Source: Dryocosmus kuriphilus
Taxonomy: Eukaryota > Arthropoda > Insecta > Hymenoptera > Cynipidae
Length of the DNA: 64,000 nucleotides
Assembly (NCBI GenBank): GCA_038277395.1
Contig: CM076189.1
Coordinates: 81,271,421-81,335,420, forward strand
Reading direction: 5' to 3'
A model generated the notes under the pieces. That model saw only the letters and a program-made list of their open reading frames with translations, ran no database searches and was not told where the DNA came from. The position numbers and the translations under genes were made by a program. Of the stretch, positions 55,139 through 64,000 are shown piece by piece. Within the stretch, counting starts at the first letter, position 1. Each line of letters opens with the position of its first letter.

Positions 55139-56426
55139 ACATTTGCCCCTGATGTGAAGTACAGCACTATGAGGTTAGTGCTCCCAGTTACTGCTACGGA
55201 AGATTTAGGAATGATTCAGTTCGACGTCAAAACTGAATTTTTATTTGGAGGATTGTAGGAGGGAATTTGTATGGAACAACCGTCTGGATTCGAGGTGGAT
55301 AATCGAATGTGTCAATTCAAGAACAGTTTGTATAGACTGAAACAAGCCCCAAGGCAACGGAATAAAAAGATAGCTGAATTTCTAAGTGAGTATGGATTAG
55401 TTCAATCAAAAGCTGATTCCAGTTTGTATTATTTGATAAATAAAAGTGTAACATTGTATTGGATTTTTTATGTAGATGGCGGAATCGTTTGTTGTAATGA
55501 TGTAGCAAAAATGAATGATTTGTTGTCTCAACTTGGTCGTGTGTTTAAAATCAGATGTTCAAAGGCTGAGTGTGTAGTCAGAATACAAATAGAGAGAGAA
55601 AGATACCAGAAAACTTTAAAATTGTATCAAAGTGCTTGTGTTGAAGAGATTCTAGCTAAGTTTAATCTTGTTGATTGTACTCCGGCTTCCATTCCAGCTG
55701 ATTCTAGTATTAAATTTACGAAAAAGGGATTATTTGAACGAAGGAAAGGAGGGTTTGTTTCCTTACAGAGGGGCAATTGGTTAACTTATGTTTTTAATGA
55801 TAATGACAAGACCTGATTTAGCTCTGATAATCCGAGTTTTGTGCCAGCTTGCAGAAAATCGAAGTTCAAGTCATTGGAACGGAGTAAAACGGGTACTAAA
55901 ATATTTGAAAGACACTTCAAATCATGGCACTATTTTTGGGAATACATCAGAAGACAATGTTTTAAAAGCACATTGTGATGCTGATTGGGCGTGTGATTTA
56001 GATACGCGAAAAAGCACCACCAGGTGTATTTGTATTTTAAATGAGGGTCCTGTGGCATGGGTGTCAAAGAAACAATCCATCGTTGCTACTTTATCGACAG
56101 AAGCTGAATTCATATCTTTATGTTCTGTAACTAAAGAAGTTGTTTGGCTCCGGCGTATTCTTACTGAATTAAATTGTACTCAAAATTTGCCTACAGCTGT
56201 TTATTGTGATGATCAAGCTGCTATAGTATTAGTAGATAATCCAGCGTCTTCTAAGCGGTCCAAGCATATTGATACTCAATATCGGTTCACCTCAGAGAAG
56301 CAAAGAGTAGTGGAAATAAATGTAACTTATGTTAAAACAAGCGAACAATTCGCGTACCCACTTACAAGGGCCTTGTGCAAGCAAAAGTTCCAAAGTTTGG
56401 TTTATCAAGGTAAAATTAGAAGTTAA
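55139..56426 (+). pseudogene. Copia reverse transcriptase and RNase H
   Basis: RT blocks are FDVKTEFLFGGL (family form FDVKTAFLNG), YRLKQAPRQRNKKI, the active-site region FYVDGGIVCCND where the family has YVDD, and VEEILAKFNL. After a frameshift near 55,790 come MTRPDLALIIRVLCQ, LKAHCDADWACD, STTRCICILNEGPVAWVSKK, TEAEFISLC, YCDDQAAI and the carboxy-terminal HIDTQYRF. The altered catalytic box, one stop near 55,256 and the frameshift make it inactive. Most of the RNase H frame (212 codons) is still open. Confidence 0.85.
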
Positions 56427-56464
56427 GCGAAACATGTTTTATGCAGATTTTCATCGACTAGGAG

Positions 56465-56731
56465 TATTGAAAATAGTGATTCATATCTGTATCTTTTAAT
56501 ACGAGTTTAAGAATCTACGAAGTCAGTTTGGTTTCTAGCGGTCCTCAATAGGCTTATATTTTTTACGGTAAAGTATGCGATTGCGGATATGTGTTGCGTG
56601 AGTCAGACCACCATGCAAACAGTCAGTCCGCTGCAAAGTATCGATGCCAGAACATGGTCCAATGTTACATTTAAATTTTCATGTATAAGAAGGCTCTTTT
56701 TAATCTGAATAAGCTTGCTTCTTGTTTTACA
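56465..56731 (+). repeat. Candidate copia 3' LTR
   Basis: It follows a short purine-rich stretch (actaggag) and begins tattgaaaatagtg, close to the tgttgaaa start of many copia LTRs. It ends ttgttttaca. The ~267-bp length is in the usual range. The lack of a second copy in the window prevents confirmation. Confidence 0.35.
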
Positions 56732-58761
56732 GTAACTTTTCACATGATTCTCTTCCATTTAAACTTCCAGTCACATTAGTTAGACAGAAATTTAAAATAT
56801 AATTTGGAACATAAAAGTCGTTACGAAAGGAGTTTTACAGCATTCAAAAGTTAAGGAAATGCTCTTCTTCATTCAAAGCAGTGTAGAACCTTTAATTTTC
56901 ATTCGATTCATGTTTTTAAAAAATTTGAGTTCAATAAATCGTGAACATCTCCGACGTCGTAAATTTGTCTTTTCTATTTGTTGACGTGGTTTTCACTCAA
57001 AGTGCGGAAGAAGTTACATTTTTTAATAAACAATCTTTGCAGTTTAATAAATGCCCATCTAAACTTTACATCCTCCTCTATCAATGGATAGGGACTAAAA
57101 CAAATGAAAATAGTTTGTTGATCGATCCTTTTAATGATTACAAGTAAGATGGATGAAAAAATTGTCAAATAGTGTTACTACTGTTAAAATTTCTTTTTTG
57201 TTAAAGCTGCTTTGTATTGATTTATGAATGACATTTATCATAAAAATGATTAAACAGTTACCATTAATTACACAGTCCTGCGAGGCTCAACTACAGAGAT
57301 CTTGCCTGCCTTGTCTAGATCATCATCTTCTGATCTTGCCTTAAATGACTGGATGATATTATGTTCCTTTTATATCAGATCCGCTATTTTGGTATAGTCT
57401 AATAAAAATTATACCCTCTTGTTGCTGATAAGAATGTAAAACGTGACAAAAGTTGTTCAACGCAAGGATTCATTGGATATCTAATACTGAACAGCATGAC
57501 CAGCATTATAAACTCAAACTTGCACATTTTATCAAAAAAAATCGTACAGCGGTAATCAGAAATCTATTTTAATGCTGAAAACTAGTTCTATTTGATTTTC
57601 TGAATTAAAAAGTAAATTCCTTTCCCCACAATAAATACATAAATTTGTCCAAAATGGCCATTTTTTGGTCATTTAACCTGCAGTTACTCCAAAACCTGAC
57701 GCGCTAGACAATTTCTTCGCTCAGACTCGTTTTGAGAGACAAAAAATCTACAAGATTCACACCATGTACCTGACAAAACCCCTTTCGCAGGAGTGTGTCA
57801 TTGTTATACAAAATTTTTGTGAAAAGCTATTTAAATGAAAGGCTCTTTCAGATTTGGGCGTCCCTTAATTGTCTGGATTTCTATACAGATCTCTTCTCAA
57901 AATAATACAGTTTTGTCACTATTTGGTAGAATATAATAATTTACGATTTAACAAACAAATTAGATAAACAAATTCGAAATTTTTACACACGTTTGCAAAG
58001 AAAGAGGATGCACTTTGCACTGGAACTGCTTTAAATTATTATTAAATAATTCGAAAAGTTAGCAATAACCATTGTTATGATCAATTCTTATGGAAAACTT
58101 GTTTAAGGTTGAGGTTTTCCAACTTTCATATTCCTCCAATCACCGAAGTTGTTTTAGAAATGCTTAAAAAAAGGATACCTTAAGGATTAAATAATTAAGG
58201 ACCAATATTTGGTGAAATATTACAAATCGAACCTTTTATAAACAATTAGGATAAACGGATTCAAAGTTTTCCCATTTTCATGTAGAAAAAATGGGATTTT
58301 AAGTCAAATAATTTGAGATTAATTGGATATTCTAGGTCAGTCACAAAAATTTAAAAGTATAAACTTGTTTGGAAGCAATCGAGCAATTCCATTATATACT
58401 TAAATAACTCCATGTGTTAATTTATACTTTAGATATATGTGATCAACTTAGAATATGAATGTAGTCTCAAGCTATTTAATTTAAAAGCCTGACATTTTCT
58501 ACGTGAAACAGTCAAAAAATTGAACTTGTTTACCTTAGTTGTTTATAAAGATTCAAATTGTAATTTTTCAACAAATATTATGAAAGTTTTATTATTTCTG
58601 CGCACACGTGCAACAATTACGGGTATTGAAGGAATATAGAGTTTGGAAGACATCAAACTTAAATTTTCCACATGAATTGATTATAGCAATGGTTATCGTT
58701 AACGCCTCTAAATATTTTTTTAACTAGCATAATTCGTCTAATAACTTAAAACATATATTAC

Positions 58762-58764
<3 letters not shown>
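56732..58764. other. AT-rich intergenic DNA, no gene recognised
   Basis: Only short open frames occur, none with recognisable similarity. There is no clear terminal or tandem repeat. Confidence 0.45.

Positions 58765-58824
<60 letters not shown>
58765..58824. repeat. (TA)n microsatellite
   Basis: About 60 bp of alternating T and A, interrupted once by tgtata near 58,811. Confidence 0.95.
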
Positions 58825-58905
58825 AAACAATTTTAGCGCAAAAAAGATATTTTAGTAGTATAGCAGTGTACGTTCGGGGCCACCACGACAAGCTTCGCGC
58901 TGTCA

Positions 58906-59022
58906 CCGACAGATGGCGCCACTACTCCATGTCCGTGCTAAGTATCGACAGTAGGTGTAACTCTGAGTCGGTAAGGTAGGGATCCACGAGAACAAAAATT
59001 TTTCTCGCCGACAGATGGCACC
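58906..59022 (+). promoter_or_regulatory. Pair of CTCF-like motifs (candidate insulator)
   Basis: ccgacagatggcgcc (58,906-58,920) and ccgacagatggcacc (59,008-59,022) lie in the same orientation 102 bp apart. They fit the CTCF core CCASNAGRKGGCRSY at 13 of 15 positions each. The surrounding 58,870-59,120 is less AT-rich than its flanks and contains a second pair, acgacaagcttcgcg and actacaagctttgcg. Binding is only inferred; the region may instead be a fragment of an unrecognised repeat. Confidence 0.35.
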
Positions 59023-59589
59023 AATGTCCGTTATCGGCAATATCGGTAAAGTAGGAATGTTGAGGTAAGTATTTACCATATGTATCACCACTACAAGCTT
59101 TGCGTGAACGCCACATTCCTTACTGCTATTAAGGTTATGTAGTGGAATTTACTTCTCGAAAATTCTCTCCCTCTTTCATCCTCATTGGCTTATACACTAA
59201 AATATAAGAGCATACATTCAATAGGATGAGGTTCAAACGTGTTCCCCCGCCTCTCTCTCCAACACTGCCACCATTATCTTCATATTATTTATCCTAGAAG
59301 TTTAAAAGCGTGGGAATTCATCTCCATTTGTTTCGGCAGGCACACGATGCATGTTTGAACGCGCTTTCCCCCACTCTCTCACCAACACTGACCTTTATGG
59401 GTGTGAGAAGGGACGGATTGGTAAAGGGGGATTCTCGTCACATTATGCAAGATGATGTAATAATTTAAAAACTCAAATAATCAGATATTGGAGAACAACA
59501 ATTGTGCTCAAGAAATGCAATCACTTTTTTATCTTGTAAAATTCCATACCATTGAATCAAAACTTGAAAATCTCAAAATAATCAAATAT

Positions 59590-59823
59590 TGAAAACTTCC
59601 TCTCACCGGCTTCCGCTTCCCCTACCTCCCGATCTTCCTCTTCCGATGCGGCATCTCTAGACAGGTCTCGACAAGCATAAGCCTGTTGGAACACGCATAA
59701 TGATGGCCGTCGCTTTTCCCCTTACCGACTTCTGCTTCCCTTCCCAACCGCCCTTCTCTCCGACGCAGCATCACCAGACAGCATTTGACAAGCATAAGCC
59801 TGTTGGAACACGCATAATGATGT
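59590..59823. repeat. 117-bp tandem duplication
   Basis: gcataagcctgttggaacac and the following cgcataatgatg occur at 59,675 and 59,792, exactly 117 bp apart. The preceding ~85 bp (cttccgcttcccctacc / cttctgcttcccttccc) match less well. Similar CT-rich phrases at 59,224-59,275 and 59,336-59,395 may be older copies. Confidence 0.8.
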
Positions 59824-59910
59824 AATTTATAGATGCGCATAGATTACACACACACACACTTCTTCATTTACATACATATACTATGCCGCACACCCGACTT
59901 CCCTCGATTT

Positions 59911-59945
59911 TATAAAAGAGCGGGTGGAACGGAGTGACCTCATTT
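59911..59945 (+). promoter_or_regulatory. Core promoter (TATA + initiator) of the DNA polymerase element
   Basis: TATAAAAG at 59,911-59,918 and TCATTT at 59,940-59,945 fit the arthropod TATA box and initiator (TCAKTY). The initiator A (59,942) lies 31 bp after the first T, the textbook spacing. The polymerase reading frame opens ~300 bp downstream, so the leader would be about 300 nt. Confidence 0.55.
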
Positions 59946-60243
59946 CGACGTTGTCTGTCAAGCGTTTCACATTGAGTAAAGAAAACCTTCAGTACAGTTT
60001 CTTTTGTGAACATTACTATTGAATTCTAAAATAATAATAGAGCATTTAAAGACAAAGTGAAAACTCAGAGGCTTCAGTCTCTCATTGAGCCGTGTGAAAG
60101 AAGTGAAAATGTATGGAAGAATCTTCAGTGAATCGGCTTTACATATACTGCGTGTGTGTTTGTGTGTGTGTGTTTGAGAGAAAAGGACACTTTACGAAAG
60201 CGCAGCGATTCTAAATATACAGTGTGCGCGAAAGACTTTACTA

Positions 60244-63200
60244 GTGTGTTTTGGTTCCATATTCATACTGAAAAAGATACTCGACGAGTGCGTAAAGCTC
60301 ATTCCCGTAATAGAGGATGCGTTGACTCTAATGTTTTCGTCTGCATACGCATCTCTAGACAAAATCACCAAGCGGAAGAATGAGTGCTCGCTTTGTCTAA
60401 GGACTATCAGGAGAGGACTTTATAGGAAGACACCACCGCAGTCATTAGGCAGAAAACAAAAGTGCCTGAACCTGGTTGAGAAGCTCACATGCTTAGAGGC
60501 ACGCTTTGATTTATTGATGAAGAAAGGAGGAGGACATGTGCTCAAGAAACCAGATGACATCAATGATCGCATAAGGTGGATAGATGTAGAGAAAGCTTTC
60601 AATACTCGTGTTAAAACGTGTGTAGTGGCCAATTTAATACATAAAAATGTTCTTGCCTTTTTGTGTGATGCTCAGAAATTATTCTTTTTTCAAGTGGGCA
60701 AAGAGATAAAAAAACACAAGGCTTTGAAAATAAATGGATTACTTCTTTGATACTATGCAAAAATCGGCAAAGATGAGCCTGATGATAAAAATTTCAAGTC
60801 AAAGAATGAAGCCATATTATCCACCACTGAATTGAAACAATGGTTTGAAACATATGTGAGGTACCCAGTCCTCAAGGAGATGGAGGAGTTTGAGGAGAAA
60901 GGCTCTGGATGGATGCTCCACTCAATCATCAAGCTTTCGATTAACATCAACAAGCTGAATCCATTAAAGGCAGGTTCATACATTGAACTTCCACCATCGA
61001 TCAAGAAAAAAGAAGCTTGTTTGAACATAAAGAACAACGACAACGAGTGCTTCAGGTGAGCAATTCTCTCAGCCCTACATCCAGTCGATTGGGGAAAACA
61101 TCCTCATCGCTTTCTAAAATACCAACAGTACAGGGATGAAATGGATTTTTCTGACATCAGCTTTCCAGTTGCACTCAAGGATGTAAAAAAATTCGAGGAG
61201 AAGAACCAAATCGCTGTGAATATGTACAGCGTTACAAACAAGAGTGAAAATAAATTCACAGTGGTACCTCTGAATCTCACCTCACAAAAAAGGGACACGC
61301 ACGTAAATCTTCTCCATGTGGAGGAAGATTATATCATAGAGAACAGCAATGGAGAAGAAGAAGAAGAAGAAAAAGAATAACATCAAGTTAGAGAAGAAAG
61401 AAACTTCAAATTCCACTACGTATTGATTAAGGACCTATCGCGATTGGTTTCTAGTCAACTGTCAAAAAATCACAGAAAGAAGCTAATATGTGATCGGTGC
61501 TTGCATTATCTTATTAAAGCGGAAAAGCTGGAAAAACACACCGAAGATTGTGTAAAACTTAATGACTGTAAAGTGGTGCTTCCAGAACCCGGGAGGAACA
61601 TTGTTGAGTTTAAGAACTTTAAGAACCGCGAGCGGGCTCCTTTCATCATTTACGCGGATTGTGAGTCCCTTTTGATACCAGTAAATGATGAAGGAGCAGA
61701 AAAAATTTTGAATACTGAGGTCTTTGAAACACACAAGATCTTCAATATTGGCTACATGTTCAAATGCAGTTATGATGATAAACTGTCTTTCTACGATTCA
61801 TGTCCGGATGATGTGGAGCCAGCAAAGTTGTTTGCTGAGCAATTACTGAAGATTGCTCAGAAATGTGACAAGATCTTGGCATCGCCAGTACCAATGGAGA
61901 AAATAACTTTTGAGCAGCAGGAAGCCTTTCTAGATGCCAAATCTTGTCACATTTGTCAGAAGGCACTGCATCCCCCAATGAAGAAGGTACATGATCATTG
62001 TCACCTGACTGGTAAGTATCGTGGTCCTGCGCATGAGAATTGCAACCTGTCATATCAGGTCTCAAACACCATACCTGTTGTGTTCCATAATCTGAGTGGG
62101 TATGACGCTCACTTTATCATTCGTGACATTGCCACACAATTTGAGGGAAGAGTTAAAGTTCTTGCACTGAATAAGGAGAAATATATTTCATTCACAAAGT
62201 ACGTTCAGGAAACCCAAATTAAATTTAGGTTCATCGATTCATTCAGATTTATGGCCTCTTCACTGGAAAAGTTAGCGTCATACCTAGAGATGTATTATGA
62301 AGTGTCGTAGAAATTTCGGTCATGTGATGTGTCATGTGACGGACATGTGACCGTCACAGCTATTTTCTATTCTTCTCGATCCTTCCCCTTCAAAGTGCAA
62401 ACAATTTTTCTGGAGACTTTACGTCTTTATATTCGAAAATGTAGTTGCAATTTACAAACCTTTTTAAGATAAGAAAAAAAATTTTTAGTGGTAGGCCGTA
62501 TGACGCGATCCCTTAAATACCGCACGTATAACCTGAATCCATATCTTCTCAGAAGGGATTCCAAATCTCGATTTTTTTCTATTCTGTTTCGGGCATATGT
62601 CCAATGCATATATTATTTACTAGAAAAATATTTTAATACTCAAGGATATTTAATTTACTGAAAAATATTTTATACAGCATGTAATTCAGGCATTTATTCA
62701 ATAATGATCTATCTATGTAATTTCTATATAATACACGCGTATCTCCTATATTTAGAAATAGATGAGGTACACTACCGTCCAGTTTGTTTTGTTGTTCCTA
62801 GATCAAAATCACCAAAACTTTTAAGTTTTGTATCTGAATGTGTGTTACACTTTGCTTTTCTGCTTGAGAATGATTTCCGTTATGAGCGTTACAAAATTTT
62901 CTTCTGTCATGTGACGGACATATGTCGGTCACATATCCATCACATTACACGTCTCATGACAAGTCCACATCTCTAGTCATACCTCACTCAGTACAAAATT
63001 GTAGTGTTTGCCGGTGTTGAGAGAGAGAAAATTGAGCTTCTCATGATGAAAGGTGTTCTTCCTTATGAATACTTGATCTCGAGAGATAGACTCAGTGAAA
63101 CACAGCTCCAATTAAAGGAAAAATTTTACAGCACTCTCAATGATTCGGCAATATCGGACGAAGATTATGCACCTACACAACAGGCGTGGTGTGCAAATAA

Positions 63201-64000
63201 CATCAAGGCACTCGGTGAGTACGTCAGTCTGTATATGAAAATTGACGTTCTGCTTGTGGCTGACATTTTCGGAAGCTTCCTAGAACAGTGTTTCGAGGCT
63301 TACGACATGGATCCAGCATACTACTACACAACTCCTTGCTTGACATGGGATGCCATGTTCAAATATTCAAAGGCGAGATCAGAGCTCCTCACCGATGTTG
63401 ATACGCTGCTGATGATTGAGCAAGGAAAACGGGGTAGAGTAAGTCAATGCTCCAATCGTTATGCCATTGCCAATAACAAATACCTGCCAGCTTTCAACAA
63501 GGATAGGGAGATTATCTACATTGATTATTTGAATGCAAGCAACCTATATGGTTGGGCAATGGAACAACCTCTCCCTTAAGGTAGTCTCGAGTGGCTCACC
63601 CATTTCGAAAACCTTGCTTTCAACATTCCAGATGATTCACCCTTTGGTTACATTCTGGAAGTAGATTTGGACTACCCTGTGGAACTCCATGGCAAGCACA
63701 ATGACTTACCGTCTTGCCCAGAACACTCGAAACCACCGGGGTCCGACCAGGAGAAGCTCCTAACTACCTTGCTACCGAAACGAAAGTACGTTCTCCATTA
63801 CCGAGCTCTCAAACACGCTTTGGTTAATGAACTTAAACTTATTAAAATTCATAGAGTACTTCAGTTCAATTAATCCACGTGGCTTAAAAGTTACATAGAC
63901 TTCAATACTGTTATAAGAGCAAATGCTAGAAAAGAATTTGAAAAGAATTCGTTTAAATTGATGAATAATACAGTTTACCGAAATGTTGCGGTAAAATTAT
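60244..64000 (+). pseudogene. Protein-primed-type family B DNA polymerase (Maverick/Polinton-like), partial at window end
   Basis: A single frame runs from 60,244 to 62,310 with stops at 60,748, 61,057 and 61,378. After a MITE it resumes from about 62,990 to beyond the window with stops at 63,577 and 63,871. The amino-terminal region includes EFEEKGSGWMLHSIIKL and SALHPVDWGKHP, then LICDRCLHYLIKAEKLEKH (zinc-finger-like). Exonuclease motifs follow: YADCESLL (Exo I), HNLSGYDAHF (Exo II) and YMKIDVLLVAD (Exo III). Between Exo I and II sits an endonuclease VII/HNH-like zinc insert (CHICQKALHPPMKKVHDHCH). Polymerase motif A region is YIDYLNASNLYGWAMEQ and motif B is FKLMNNTVYR. Motif C (YxDTDS) would lie beyond 64,000. 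In Mavericks this enzyme replicates the element; the stops show this copy is dead. A related viral origin is possible. Confidence 0.85.
62285..62975. mobile_element. hAT-like MITE (691 bp) inserted in the DNA polymerase gene
   Basis: The ends are tagagatgt (62,285) and acatctcta (62,975), followed inward by longer imperfect inverted repeats (gtcatgtgatgtgtcatgtg against gtcatgagacgtgtaatgtg). The 8-bp direct repeat gtcatacc flanks it at 62,277-62,284 and 62,976-62,983. An 8-bp target duplication and a TAGAG-type end are hAT hallmarks. The interior has no transposase. The flanking polymerase codons continue across the site. Confidence 0.85.

Larger units (their letters stand above)
55138..56731 (+). 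mobile_element. Copia LTR retrotransposon fragment (RT, RNase H and candidate 3' LTR)
   Basis: The left boundary falls inside the reverse transcriptase, fused to exon 3' of the pseudogene. The right part ends with a candidate LTR. Integrase, protease, gag and the 5' LTR are absent from the window. No target duplication can be read at the left, so recombination or deletion is more likely than a simple insertion. Confidence 0.7.

Noticed and set aside
58765..58824. (TA)n tract as a regulatory element or replication origin
   Set aside because: It is a plain dinucleotide microsatellite with no accompanying motifs.

Overview
The window is eukaryotic and very probably from an insect genome. It is AT-rich, introns are long with GT..AG borders, and nearly all coding signal belongs to transposable elements of arthropod type: mariner D,D34D transposons, R1-clade and Jockey non-LTR retrotransposons, Ty3/gypsy and copia LTR elements, hAT- and Harbinger-like MITEs, and a Maverick/Polinton-type family B DNA polymerase. 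A hymenopteran host fits this mix, but that is an inference; no host housekeeping gene is present to test it.

Layout. 1-12,990: an old array of multi-kilobase AT-rich repeat units, themselves built from a degenerate ~10-bp word (GGATTTTAAG-like). Inserted into it are an 855-bp foldback element, two gag-only R1-clade retroelements (1,481-2,800 and 5,858-7,888), and two mariners (2,914-3,980 and 10,904-12,225). 12,991-18,626: a gutted Jockey element holding an R1-clade ORF2 fragment and a second LINE fragment. 19,290-28,030: a segmental-duplication copy carrying the only intact multi-exon gene I can build in the window, a 212-aa secreted protein of unknown function (exons 21,442-21,499, 25,710-25,793, 27,533-28,029). 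28,050-37,490: a second copy of the repeat seen at 1-515, two head-to-tail gag-only R1 copies, an opposite-strand DNA polymerase B fragment and a mariner fragment. 37,494-42,524: a decayed full-length Ty3/gypsy element. 42,623-46,151: a TIR element with tandem repeats, a Harbinger-like MITE and a nearly intact mariner. 46,160-49,430: a decayed LINE. 49,540-55,137: the second copy of the secreted-gene duplication, now a pseudogene, ending abruptly at a copia fragment (55,138-56,731). 56,732-59,900: mostly unassigned AT-rich DNA with a (TA)n tract, a pair of CTCF-like motifs and a 117-bp duplication. 59,911-64,000: a TATA/initiator promoter followed by a long protein-primed-type DNA polymerase B reading frame with in-frame stops, split by a hAT-like MITE, running off the window end.

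Biologically, the two most interesting things are the secreted-protein gene with its decayed duplicate about 29.8 kb away, and the repeated occurrence of retroelements consisting only of 5'UTR + ORF1(gag) + 3'UTR. One of these has a perfect 14-bp target-site duplication, so it looks like a mobile gag-only lineage analogous to mammalian HAL1 rather than random decay. Everything was read by eye from sequence and translations; no alignment or database search was run, and element boundaries are approximate unless a terminal repeat or target-site duplication is quoted.
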